Shown: positions 1-9,010 of the stretch, one piece after another
How positions within the stretch are numbered: position 1 is the stretch's first letter
How the letters are laid out: each line of letters begins with the position of its first letter
NCBI GenBank assembly: GCA_902795985.1
Contig: CADBNG010000238.1
Coordinates: 1-10,923, forward strand
Direction of reading: 5' to 3'
From: an uncultured Lachnospiraceae bacterium
GTDB lineage: Bacteria > Bacillota_A > Clostridia > Lachnospirales > Lachnospiraceae
DNA: 10,923 nt
Position numbers and translations under genes: made by a program
The notes under the pieces: model-generated
Told to the model about the DNA's origin: nothing
What the model saw: only the letters and a program-made list of their open reading frames with translations
The model's database searches: none

Positions 1-767
1 ATACCCAGATCGACCACTTTACGCAGGGCTTTGGAATGATCCGGCATAATCCGTTCTTCCTCATGAATGGTACCGACCGTGATCATCAGGCTGTTGGTTC
101 CGTAATTATTCAGATGATGGTAGACCGCAGGGGCTTTGATGCTCCCCAGGTTGCTCAGAAAGACGGTGGCGTAATTCGGGTCGCCTTCCGTAATAAACTT
201 CGGATTATGGCCCCAGAAATCAAGCCATTTGATAATCTTGACCAGAAACATCATCATCAGCCGGGGCATTGCCGCAAACTTGTCCAGAAGCTCGTCCACG
301 CCGCCCGTGGCATGCTCGCTTTTCCGGGCCTCGGCCACGTCCCCGATAATCATCCGGCTGACGTTGTCCAGGGAATCCTCATCCTTCGGCGAAAAGATCA
401 TCAGGGTTTCTTCCGCCTCTTCCGTAAAACGACGTTTCGCCACAAAAGCGATGCTGATGTCGTAGCGTTCATAGATCCGTGCGGCCTGAACAAAGCGGTT
501 CAGCATCGGCCGTTCCCGGATCAGCCGGGCCGCCATGGTCACCACACAGTGGAAAAACGTGCGTTTAAGCGACGGATCCGCCGCATTCTTTTTCTCCAGA
601 TAATCCAGAAGTTCCGTAACGTCGATCGTATCATGCAGAAACACTTCACAGTCCGTACGTTTCGGAAAAAGCGTCGTCATGACGGTCTGAAGGCCGGGCA
701 TTTTGATCCGGCGTCCGTCCCGCCGGTCTCCCCATTTCCGTTTGATCTTTTTTTCTTCCCCGCTCAT
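1..767 (-). CDS. 2-oxoacid dehydrogenase E2-like acyltransferase (CAT fold), 3' end cut off
   Basis: Reading from ATG at 767 gives 255 residues, open to the window edge. The protein begins MSGEEKKIKRKWGDRRDGRR and has no lipoyl or E1-binding domain. It resembles the stand-alone catalytic-domain proteins annotated in Clostridia as '2-oxo acid dehydrogenase subunit E2', which share the chloramphenicol acetyltransferase fold. Family-like stretches are KRTFFHCVVTMAARLI, RPMLNRFVQAARIYER, ISIAFVAKRRF and ATVFLSNLGSIKAPAVYHHL. The catalytic HxxxDG-type motif of this fold would lie just past the visible end, so activity cannot be judged. The gene starts 4 bases after the acyl-CoA ligase stop. Its nearest purine-rich stretch (AAGGAAGG) is rather far upstream, so translational coupling is likely. 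By inference it moves an acyl group from a CoA thioester made by the neighbour to an unknown acceptor. The fold call is fairly secure; the substrate is not known. Confidence 0.8.
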   Translation of the reverse strand, partial: MSGEEKKIKRKWGDRRDGRRIKMPGLQTVMTTLFPKRTDCEVFLHDTIDVTELLDYLEKKNAADPSLKRTFFHCVVTMAARLIRERPMLNRFVQAARIYERYDISIAFVAKRRFTEEAEETLMIFSPKDEDSLDNVSRMIIGDVAEARKSEHATGGVDELLDKFAAMPRLMMMFLVKIIKWLDFWGHNPKFITEGDPNYATVFLSNLGSIKAPAVYHHLNNYGTNSLMITVGTIHEEERIMPDHSKALRKVVDLG

Positions 768-771
768 GATT

Positions 772-2469
772 CTATACTGCCGTTCCTTCCTTCATTGCCT
801 CTTCTTCCAGCAGGCGGTAATGGACCTTGTTGACCAGTGTCCTCGGGAGCTCCCTGCGGACGATGATTTCTTTCGGAAGGGCATACGCGGATACTTTTTT
901 CTTCAGCTGATCCCGGATCGAAGCCAGGGTCTCCTCACTGGAAGGCACGCCGTCATTCAGCACCACATAGGCACGCACCCGCTGCATGCGGCGGCGGTCC
1001 GGGATCCCGATCACACAGCTGTAAGCCACTTCCGGCATTCCGTCCAGGATATTTTCAATCTGGCTGGGATAAACATTGTAGCCGTTGGTAATGATAATCC
1101 GTTTTGCCCGCTGGATGAAATAAATGAAGCCGTCCTCGTCTTTTTTCCCGATATCGCCGGTATACAGCCAGATATTTCCGTCGTAAAGCCGCCGGAGAGT
1201 CTGGGCCGTTTCCTCTTCATTTTTGAGATAATGGGTCATGACCGTCGGTCCGCGCAGGATAATCTCCCCCTGCTCACCCGGCGGCAGGATTTCTTCCGTC
1301 CCCGGCTTCACGATCTCGTAAAGCGTGTCCGGGAAAGGAATGCCGATGCTGCCTTCCCGGTATTCCGTCTTCGGGGTCAGGCAGCTGGCGGTCACGCATT
1401 CCGTCAGGCCGTAGCCCTCGCGGACCTGGATACTGGATCCATGGGCCTTCAGGAAAGCGTCGATCTCTTTTTTCAGTTCGATGGACAGCGAATCGCCTCC
1501 GCAGAACATTCCCTGAAGGAAAGAAAGGTTCTCCCCGTCCAGTTCGTTCAGATGAAGCAGTGCCTCGAAAATGGTCGGCACCCCGGCAATAAAGCTCGGA
1601 TGTTTCTTCCTGAGCATACCCGCATAGGTTTTGTTGGTAAAGGTGGGCATCAGAATGCAGCACGCGCCGTGGATCAGCACCGTATGAATATTGATTCCCA
1701 GACCGAATCCATGGAACATCGGCATGCAGCTCAGCATGGAGAGACCGGCCTTGAATTCGATGCCGATCGCCTCCCGGGCCTGCATTGCGCAGGCATTGAA
1801 GTTCAGATCCGTCAGGCAGATTCCCTTGGGCGTTCCGGTCGTGCCGCCGCTGTAAAGGATGACGGAGGTCCGCTGCGGATCAAATTCCACCTCCGGCAGC
1901 GGGATGTTCGGATTTCCCTTCTTCAGGAAAGACTTCCAGAGAACGGCATTTTCCGTGTTCGGATATTTCAGGAACGCCCCGCCCTTCCGGAGCAGATAGA
2001 CCAGCGCAAGATGCGGCGGCAGTTCATCCTGCATCCGGGCTACCAGAACCGTAACCGGATGATCCGCCCTTCTGCGCGCCAGATCAATTTTTTCATAAAA
2101 CAGATCCACCGTCAGGATCATTTTGCTTTCCGAAATATCGAGATAAAAAGTAATCTCCTCTTCCGCGGAAAGGGGATGCACCATATTGGCGATGGCTCCG
2201 ATGCGGTCCAGCGCGTAAAAACAGTCCAGCGCCTGCGGCGTGTTCGGCATGCAGATTGTTACCGCATCGCCCTGGCGGATCCCGGCCGCCGTAAATGCCC
2301 TCGCTGCTCTTTCGATTCTGTTGATAAAAGTGCTGTAGCTGGTCTTTTTGTCGTAGAATTCAAATGCCGGTTCTTTCGGATACTGACCGGCGATTCTTTG
2401 AACCATCCCGAACATCGTCAGAGAAGGATATTCCAGATGGTCACGCTGCTTTTCAAAATGTTCTGTCAT
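772..2469 (-). CDS. AMP-forming acyl-CoA synthetase / ligase (FadD-like)
   Basis: A 565-residue member of the ANL superfamily (acyl-CoA ligases and related adenylating enzymes). Such enzymes activate a carboxylic acid with ATP to an acyl-adenylate and then load it on CoA or another thiol. Visible motifs are the phosphate loop SGGTTGTPKG (207-216), GYGLTE (352-357), the ATP-ribose contact TGD (437-439), the hinge region around R454 and NGYNVYP (462-468), and the A10-type lysine K548 in LPRTLVNKVHYR. That last motif reads LVNK instead of the more usual xGK, a mild deviation. Length is normal for a long- or medium-chain ligase. No signal peptide is seen; the protein should be cytosolic or membrane-peripheral. 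The ATG at 2469 has only a weak ribosome site. The gene follows its own promoter and is directly followed by an E2-fold acyltransferase, so the two probably act in sequence. Chain length and acceptor cannot be read from the sequence. Confidence 0.92.
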   Translation of the reverse strand: MTEHFEKQRDHLEYPSLTMFGMVQRIAGQYPKEPAFEFYDKKTSYSTFINRIERAARAFTAAGIRQGDAVTICMPNTPQALDCFYALDRIGAIANMVHPLSAEEEITFYLDISESKMILTVDLFYEKIDLARRRADHPVTVLVARMQDELPPHLALVYLLRKGGAFLKYPNTENAVLWKSFLKKGNPNIPLPEVEFDPQRTSVILYSGGTTGTPKGICLTDLNFNACAMQAREAIGIEFKAGLSMLSCMPMFHGFGLGINIHTVLIHGACCILMPTFTNKTYAGMLRKKHPSFIAGVPTIFEALLHLNELDGENLSFLQGMFCGGDSLSIELKKEIDAFLKAHGSSIQVREGYGLTECVTASCLTPKTEYREGSIGIPFPDTLYEIVKPGTEEILPPGEQGEIILRGPTVMTHYLKNEEETAQTLRRLYDGNIWLYTGDIGKKDEDGFIYFIQRAKRIIITNGYNVYPSQIENILDGMPEVAYSCVIGIPDRRRMQRVRAYVVLNDGVPSSEETLASIRDQLKKKVSAYALPKEIIVRRELPRTLVNKVHYRLLEEEAMKEGTAV

Positions 2470-2510
2470 AAAAAGGAGTCCGTTTCTTCGGAAATAAAAC
2501 TTTATTGTTT

Positions 2511-2539
2511 ATCATACCACAAAAAAAGAGTACTTTACG
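2511..2539 (-). promoter_or_regulatory. Probable extended -10 promoter for the ligase / E2-like operon
   Basis: On the minus strand TATGAT lies at 2516-2511, preceded by TGG, which gives an extended -10 (TGnTATGAT). The -35 region around 2539-2534 (CGTAAA) is poor, as is common for extended -10 promoters. The stretch is clearly AT-rich compared with the surrounding genes. An AATAAA/TTTATT inverted repeat (2493-2506) sits near the predicted start of transcription and could be an operator, but it is short. Confidence 0.55.
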
Positions 2540-2654
2540 AAAAAATAACAGGATTTCCGTATTTTTTGAGTGTCCCCTGATTCTCCTTCCCGGAACCATT
2601 GCCATGCCGTTGAAAACGTATTTCCCTGTTTTATCCTGGTGGATTTTGACAGAA

Positions 2655-2692
2655 GAAACGGGATCGGGGTGAATGCCCCGGTCCCGTGTTTC
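2655..2692 (-). terminator. Terminator-like hairpin after prfB
   Basis: The stem starts 29 bases after the prfB stop. It has an outer 5-bp stem (2688-2692 with 2655-2659), a 2-base bulge, and an inner 10-bp stem (2676-2685 with 2660-2669, one G-T pair) around a 6-base loop. On the minus strand it is followed by TTCTGT, a short, impure U-rich tail. The position between two transcription units supports termination; the weak tail lowers certainty. Confidence 0.6.
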
Positions 2693-2721
2693 ATCCGCGG
2701 TTTAATGGTGTCCGACGGGCC

Positions 2722-3837
2722 TTATTTATTCTGTCCCAGCGCAATCCATTTCAGATACGCATTGATAAAGCAGTCGATATCCCCGTCCAGCACGGCATCC
2801 ACCTGGCCTTTCTCCTCGTTGGTCCGGTGGTCCTTGACAAGGGTATAGGGCTGGAGCACATAGGAACGGATCTGGTTGCCCCAGGCAATATCCGTCACTT
2901 CACCCCGGATGCCGGAAAGCTTTGCCATCTGCTCTTCCTGAGCCAGCATGTAGAGTTTGGCTTTCAGCATCTGCATGGCCTTGTCCTTGTTCTGGAACTG
3001 GGACCGTTCATTCTGGCAGGTCACCACGATGCCCGTGGCATAGTGGGTGATCCGGATGGCGGAGGACGTCTTATTGATGTGCTGGCCGCCGGCGCCGCTG
3101 GACCGGTAGGTATCGATACGGATATCTTCGTCCTTGACTTCGATATCGATATCATCTTCGATGTCCGGCATGACGTCGCAGGATACGAAGGAGGTCTGGC
3201 GCTTGCCGTTGGCGTTGAAGGGGGAAATCCGTACAAGACGATGCACGCCTTTTTCGGACTTCAGGTATCCGTAGGCGTTTTCACCGTTCACCTGGAACGT
3301 TACGGACTTGATGCCCGCCTCGTCGCCCTCCAGATAATCCAGTTCTTCCACCGCGAAGCCTTTTTTATCCGCCCAGCGCTGGTACATCCGGTACAGCATG
3401 GCGCACCAGTCCATGGCCTCCGTTCCGCCGGCGCCGGCATTGAGCTTCAGGATCGCGTTGCATTTGTCGTACTCTCCGGAAAGGAGGGTTTTGATACGGA
3501 TCTTGTCAAAGGTGGCCTTGAAATCATCGATCATTTCACGGATTTCCGGGATCAGGGATTCGTCGTTCTCCTCATAACCCATCTCGATCATGGTCTCGAT
3601 ATCTTCCTTATCCGTGACCAGCTTCTGATAGGTATCCCGGTCATCCTTCAGATTGCCGAGTTCCTTCATCTGCTTCTGCGCCTCTTCCGGCACGTCCCAG
3701 AATCCGGGCTCTTCCATCTTCCGCTCCAGCTCCTCGATTCGGGCTTCCTTCGCTGCCAGATCCAGCGAATCATGAACCTCCTTCAGGGGTTCTTCATAGG
3801 CATTTAATTCGGTTTTAAAGGCATCTAATTCTACCAA
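2722..3837 (-). CDS. prfB: Peptide chain release factor 2 (RF2), in frame
   Basis: RF2 reads UGA and UAA stop codons in the ribosomal A site and triggers peptidyl-tRNA hydrolysis. The 371-residue product has the full class I layout: helical N-terminal domain, NAGAGGTEA (133-141), the stop-codon-reading SPF tripeptide (205-207) that marks RF2 rather than RF1, and the catalytic GGQ (250-252) within SSGAGGQHINKT. The start is a TTG at 3837. An in-frame TGA lies eight codons upstream, the next Met is at residue 41, and the N-terminus MVELDAFKTELNAY matches the usual RF2 N-terminus, so TTG is well supported. A GAGAAG stretch upstream is a modest ribosome site. Many bacteria carry a programmed +1 frameshift at about codons 25-26 (CUU UGA C). 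Here codons 25-26 are CTG GAT, so the gene is uninterrupted and lacks that autoregulation. It follows secA after 119 bases, the same order as in B. subtilis. Confidence 0.97.
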   Translation of the reverse strand: MVELDAFKTELNAYEEPLKEVHDSLDLAAKEARIEELERKMEEPGFWDVPEEAQKQMKELGNLKDDRDTYQKLVTDKEDIETMIEMGYEENDESLIPEIREMIDDFKATFDKIRIKTLLSGEYDKCNAILKLNAGAGGTEAMDWCAMLYRMYQRWADKKGFAVEELDYLEGDEAGIKSVTFQVNGENAYGYLKSEKGVHRLVRISPFNANGKRQTSFVSCDVMPDIEDDIDIEVKDEDIRIDTYRSSGAGGQHINKTSSAIRITHYATGIVVTCQNERSQFQNKDKAMQMLKAKLYMLAQEEQMAKLSGIRGEVTDIAWGNQIRSYVLQPYTLVKDHRTNEEKGQVDAVLDGDIDCFINAYLKWIALGQNK

Positions 3838-3868
3838 AGCAATCTTCTCTTTTCGTCAGTATGAATGG

Positions 3869-3925
3869 CCGGGAATCTTTTCCCGTTATCAGCTTCCCGG
3901 ACAGAGGTATATTTCATCCGTCCGG
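3869..3925 (-). promoter_or_regulatory. Possible RNA secondary structure in the secA-prfB gap
   Basis: Read on the minus strand, an 8-bp stem (3918-3925 with 3897-3904, one G-T pair, 13-base loop) is followed by a second hairpin, CGGGAA / TTCCCG (3880-3885 with 3870-3875, 4-base loop). The segment CCGGGAA at 3900-3894 could instead pair with TTCCCGG at 3875-3869, which would break both hairpins. No U tract follows, so this is not a plain terminator. Attenuation, RNA processing or chance are all possible. Confidence 0.3.
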
Positions 3926-3956
3926 TTTTCAGGGCAGGGGAACGTCCACCGGCCGG

Positions 3957-6521
<2,565 letters not shown>

Positions 6522-6527
6522 TTTCTG

Positions 6528-6533
6528 CTCCTT
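6528..6533 (-). promoter_or_regulatory. Ribosome binding site that fixes the secA start
   Basis: AAGGAG on the minus strand, 6 bases before the ATG at 6521. It lies in the 13-base gap after the exonuclease stop codon and decides for this start over the in-frame ATG at 6581. Confidence 0.85.
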
Positions 6534-6534
6534 A

Positions 6535-7473
6535 TTATTTCTTTTTACGCTTTCTTTTGACGGCTGCCTTTTTCTCCGCAATCAGACCGGCTTCCTGTTC
6601 CGAACTGACCTTCACGGTTTTGACCGCAAAGCAGCCCCCGCCGGAGCTGTGCAGCATCCGTATATTTCCCTTGACGTATCCGTGCTCCGGACAGACGGCC
6701 GTGCAGTAATAATGTCTGGCGTTGACCGAGAACCACCGCAGTTTCTGCCGGGCTTTTCTCCCGCAGGTGACGCAGCGGACGCTCCGCACCTCCGGATCGG
6801 CCATCACGGCCTCTTTGTCGGAAAACTCCTGGGAAATGTATTTTGTATATCCGTTATAGACCGCATAGATTTCATCCTCTTTCCGTCTGGGGTTCTGATA
6901 GACGTCGATGGAATCATAGGTCCAGATAATCGAAGGGTCGATCCCCGAAAGGATCTGCGCCGTATATCCCGCGTCCGCCATGGCATTGTGAAAGCTGCGG
7001 TCCTTTTCCAGCTTCAGAAAATCGACCGCGTATTCCAGGGACCGGCGCTTGTCCATAGTCTCATATTGTATGGCAAACAGCTTCTGGATGTCAAGAAAGT
7101 GCAGCGGCCCCGGAAACAGGTCCAGCATTTTGTAATACTCCAGATTCCGCTGCAGTTCCGTCAGATCGGTGCTTCCCCACGTACCAAAATAGGCTTCCGG
7201 GCCGGCCCACGCAAAGAAATCCCGCGCCGCTTCCGGAAACGGTTCCCCGTTTTTCATCTCGCTCCTGCTGAGCCGGACGATCTTTCGTGTCCGATAATGA
7301 AGTGTACGATAGACGGAAGGACGGATGACCCGGTAAAAGGTATCCGTGACCTCCAGATCCTTATTCAGTTTAACCGCGCCGATCTCAATGATCTCAAAGG
7401 GCAGAAAAGCGTTTTCCCTGCCCTTTCCGTAAGGACACTGGTTCCATTCCAGGTCAAATACAATGTAGTCCAT
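6535..7473 (-). CDS. DEDDh 3'-5' exonuclease (DnaQ/ERI-1-like) with C-terminal Cys/His cluster
   Basis: A 312-residue protein whose first half is an RNase T / DnaQ-fold exonuclease. The metal-binding acidic residues are D7 and E9 (FDLEWNQ), D103 ([13 protein letters not shown]), and H162 with D167 ([11 protein letters not shown]), which gives the DEDDh signature. All five expected residues are present, so activity is plausible. The second half holds a cluster C234-x2-C237, C257-x3-C261-x2-H264 that looks like a zinc site, and a very basic tail (KRKRKKK) that may contact nucleic acid. Related proteins in Clostridia are usually annotated only as 'exonuclease'; substrate (RNA or DNA) is unknown. 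The ATG at 7473 has a weak ribosome site, but [10 protein letters not shown] is the expected first strand of the fold. It lies 30 bases after the small membrane gene and 13 bases before secA, within the likely operon. Domain call is firm; biological role is open. Confidence 0.88.
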   Translation of the reverse strand: MDYIVFDLEWNQCPYGKGRENAFLPFEIIEIGAVKLNKDLEVTDTFYRVIRPSVYRTLHYRTRKIVRLSRSEMKNGEPFPEAARDFFAWAGPEAYFGTWGSTDLTELQRNLEYYKMLDLFPGPLHFLDIQKLFAIQYETMDKRRSLEYAVDFLKLEKDRSFHNAMADAGYTAQILSGIDPSIIWTYDSIDVYQNPRRKEDEIYAVYNGYTKYISQEFSDKEAVMADPEVRSVRCVTCGRKARQKLRWFSVNARHYYCTAVCPEHGYVKGNIRMLHSSGGGCFAVKTVKVSSEQEAGLIAEKKAAVKRKRKKK

Positions 7474-7503
7474 TTCCGTAAACAGCGGACTGCCGCCGCC
7501 CCA

Positions 7504-7734
7504 TTATCTGCCCTGCTGACGGGGCTGCTCTTTCGGCTTGGCTGTTCTGTCCGTTCTCTTATACAAGAAGATATCCTGACTCCGGGTCAGATGCAGACCT
7601 TCTTCATTCTCATAAAACTTGGCGGAATGCTGAAAGGCGACGGATTTCAGGCTCGCCCGCATTATTCCGGTGACGATCAGCGCAACGACAAGGCCGACGA
7701 CGATCGCGATAATAATCCAGCTTGATTCTATCAT
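7504..7734 (-). CDS. Small one-helix membrane protein resembling the tail of TPM-domain (YdjH-like) proteins
   Basis: A 76-residue protein: MIESSW, then one hydrophobic helix (about residues 6-24, IIIAIVVGLVVALIVTGIM), then a basic, soluble region ending KPKEQPRQQGR. The stretch LTRSQDIFLYKRTDRTAKPK resembles, from memory, the region just after the last membrane helix in TPM-domain proteins of Clostridia. The N-terminal TPM domain itself is absent: only 70 bases separate this gene from the next upstream gene. It has its own ribosome site, AGAGG, 6 bases before the ATG at 7734, so it seems to be translated on its own and not a mere fragment. Its place beside SPFH and zinc-ribbon genes matches the B. 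subtilis ydjGHI set, where YdjH is the TPM member. It may anchor or link the module at the membrane. Gene reality is likely; homology to TPM tails needs a profile search. Confidence 0.72.
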   Translation of the reverse strand: MIESSWIIIAIVVGLVVALIVTGIMRASLKSVAFQHSAKFYENEEGLHLTRSQDIFLYKRTDRTAKPKEQPRQQGR

Positions 7735-7750
7735 ACTATACCTCTGCTTC

Positions 7751-7767
7751 TCCGCTGAAATAGCGGA
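7751..7767 (-). other. Short perfect hairpin before the small membrane gene
   Basis: TCCGCT and AGCGGA form a 6-bp perfect stem around a 5-base loop, 5 bases upstream of the AGAGG ribosome site of the 76-residue gene. A second short inverted repeat (TTTCA / TGAAA) is at 7786-7799. No U tract follows either one. They may affect translation or mRNA stability, or be chance. Confidence 0.25.
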
Positions 7768-7804
7768 TTCCTGTGTTCTTTGGGATTTCAGAGCTGAAAA
7801 CAGG

Positions 7805-8893
7805 TCAGAAGACGCCGTTTATCAGACACAGTATCAGGAAAGTGACAAGTGCGGCAATCACCGTGATGCTGCAGAAATAGATTCCCAGCTTGCCCTTGTC
7901 CATCGGCAGGTTTCCGGCCATTTTTCCGGTCTGTCCGTTCATGATGAAGGTGAATTTCTGGTCATTCCATGTGGTGCTTAAAATCCAGACAGGATAAAGA
8001 GCGTATTTATAGCTGCCGTTTTTCAGCCGGATCGACTCTTCCGTTGTGTTGACGGAATCGTAACCGTTCACCGTGCTGCGGAAGGCATCCTCCGTGCTCT
8101 GCTTGATTCTTTCATTAGCCCTGCCTTCACTGTCCTTGGCGGCCACGTCATAGCGGTCCGCAAGGTAACCGGCCAGATACGCGGTCTGGAAATCCACCGC
8201 AGTGCTGACGTCGAAGGGTTCCACGGATTCCATCAGTTCGTCCGGCATCTTTGTGGACCCGTCCACGGGAATTGCGGCAAAGCCCATGTTTCCGGAACGC
8301 AGGATTTTGTAATAGCTGGTCTCCCGGTAACGGAACTCCTGGTCCTCCCAGGTCCGGACCTTTGTGGCATCGTAATTGATGTCCGCGTCCACGTCGGAAT
8401 CAAACAGCCAGACGGGCACGTACATCCCTTTGATCTCGTCGATATGGTTCTGGGACTTGAAAACCTTGGGAAGCAGTTTTTTTCCTTCCAGATGATGCAG
8501 ATAGGCCGCTTTCGCGTCATCCTTGTTCGTCTTGAAGGGAATCACGATATCCGGTTTCAGGTCTCCGGCAAATTTGCCTTTCATGACAACGGCGTTGCCG
8601 CAGTACGGGCAGGACGTGGCGCCAAGGGTGGCATCACCGATCACTTCACCGCCGCAGGACTGACACGCATAAACGCGCATGCCTTCCGTTTCTCCAGCCG
8701 CCCATTCGCCATCCGGCGTTTTGCCCCAGTTCAGATCATCGGGAGCAATCTCTTCCAGCTGGTCATCCAGGTCCTTGAGCGCCTCCGGATCGAATTCCGT
8801 GTCGCAGTAGGGACATTTCATTTTCTGGGCACCGGCGTCAAAAGCAATCGTTCCCGCGCAGTTCGGACATTTGTATTGGATAAGATCCGCCAT
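7805..8893 (-). CDS. Double zinc-ribbon protein with C-terminal membrane anchor (YdjG-like)
   Basis: A 362-residue protein with two TFIIB-type zinc ribbons at the N-terminus: C9-x2-C12 with C27-x2-C30, and C77-x2-C80 with C95-x2-C98. A long soluble region follows, with IVIPFKTNKDDAKAAY and MYVPVWLFDSDVDADINYDATK, which I recognise as typical of proteins annotated 'TFIIB-type zinc ribbon-containing protein'. One hydrophobic helix lies at about 337-358, followed by a very short end, so the protein is probably tail-anchored with its ribbons in the cytosol. The ribbons need not bind nucleic acid; in such membrane proteins they may be protein contacts. B. subtilis YdjG has this type of layout and helps bring the SPFH protein YdjI and PspA to the membrane under envelope stress. 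The start at 8893 has AAAGGA 8 bases upstream. The gene sits between the SPFH gene and the TPM-tail gene. No pspA is seen in the window. Confidence 0.85.
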   Translation of the reverse strand: MADLIQYKCPNCAGTIAFDAGAQKMKCPYCDTEFDPEALKDLDDQLEEIAPDDLNWGKTPDGEWAAGETEGMRVYACQSCGGEVIGDATLGATSCPYCGNAVVMKGKFAGDLKPDIVIPFKTNKDDAKAAYLHHLEGKKLLPKVFKSQNHIDEIKGMYVPVWLFDSDVDADINYDATKVRTWEDQEFRYRETSYYKILRSGNMGFAAIPVDGSTKMPDELMESVEPFDVSTAVDFQTAYLAGYLADRYDVAAKDSEGRANERIKQSTEDAFRSTVNGYDSVNTTEESIRLKNGSYKYALYPVWILSTTWNDQKFTFIMNGQTGKMAGNLPMDKGKLGIYFCSITVIAALVTFLILCLINGVF

Positions 8894-8920
8894 TTCCGGT
8901 TTCCTTTCTGAGTAAAGAAT

Positions 8921-8997
8921 GAAAGGGGCCCGCGCATAGTCTTCCCGTGGTTCCGGTCCTTACGGATCCGATCCGAAGAAAATGCTGTGCCCCTTTC
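8921..8997 (-). repeat. Long-range inverted repeat between the SPFH and zinc-ribbon genes
   Basis: Two perfect 9-base arms (GAAAGGGGC at 8921-8929 and GCCCCTTTC at 8989-8997) enclose 59 bases. Inside them GCAT (8934-8937) and ATGC (8982-8985) extend the stem across an internal loop, and a small 5-bp hairpin can form within 8953-8967. It fills most of the 117-base gap. The loop is too large for a standard terminator; it could be an RNA processing or stability element that sets the ratio of the two proteins. Confidence 0.4.
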
Positions 8998-9010
8998 GGT
9001 TATTTTTCGT

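Noticed and set aside
703..2580. Long plus-strand open frame (625 codons) opposite the ligase
   Set aside because: It mirrors the ligase on the other strand; composition is rich in His, Arg, Phe and Gln with no family motif. The minus-strand ligase has a full motif set.
2512..2694. Possible 60-residue minus-strand gene between prfB and the ligase
   Set aside because: It begins inside the terminator-like hairpin, has no ribosome site, covers the ligase promoter and resembles nothing known.
3831..3843. CTTTGG near the prfB start as a frameshift site
   Set aside because: It is not CTTTGA, lies at the start codon rather than at codon 25, and the annotated frame is complete without any shift.
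6522..6581. Upstream in-frame secA start
   Set aside because: It would overlap the end of the exonuclease gene and add a non-conserved basic stretch; the ATG at 6521 has a strong ribosome site and the family N-terminus.
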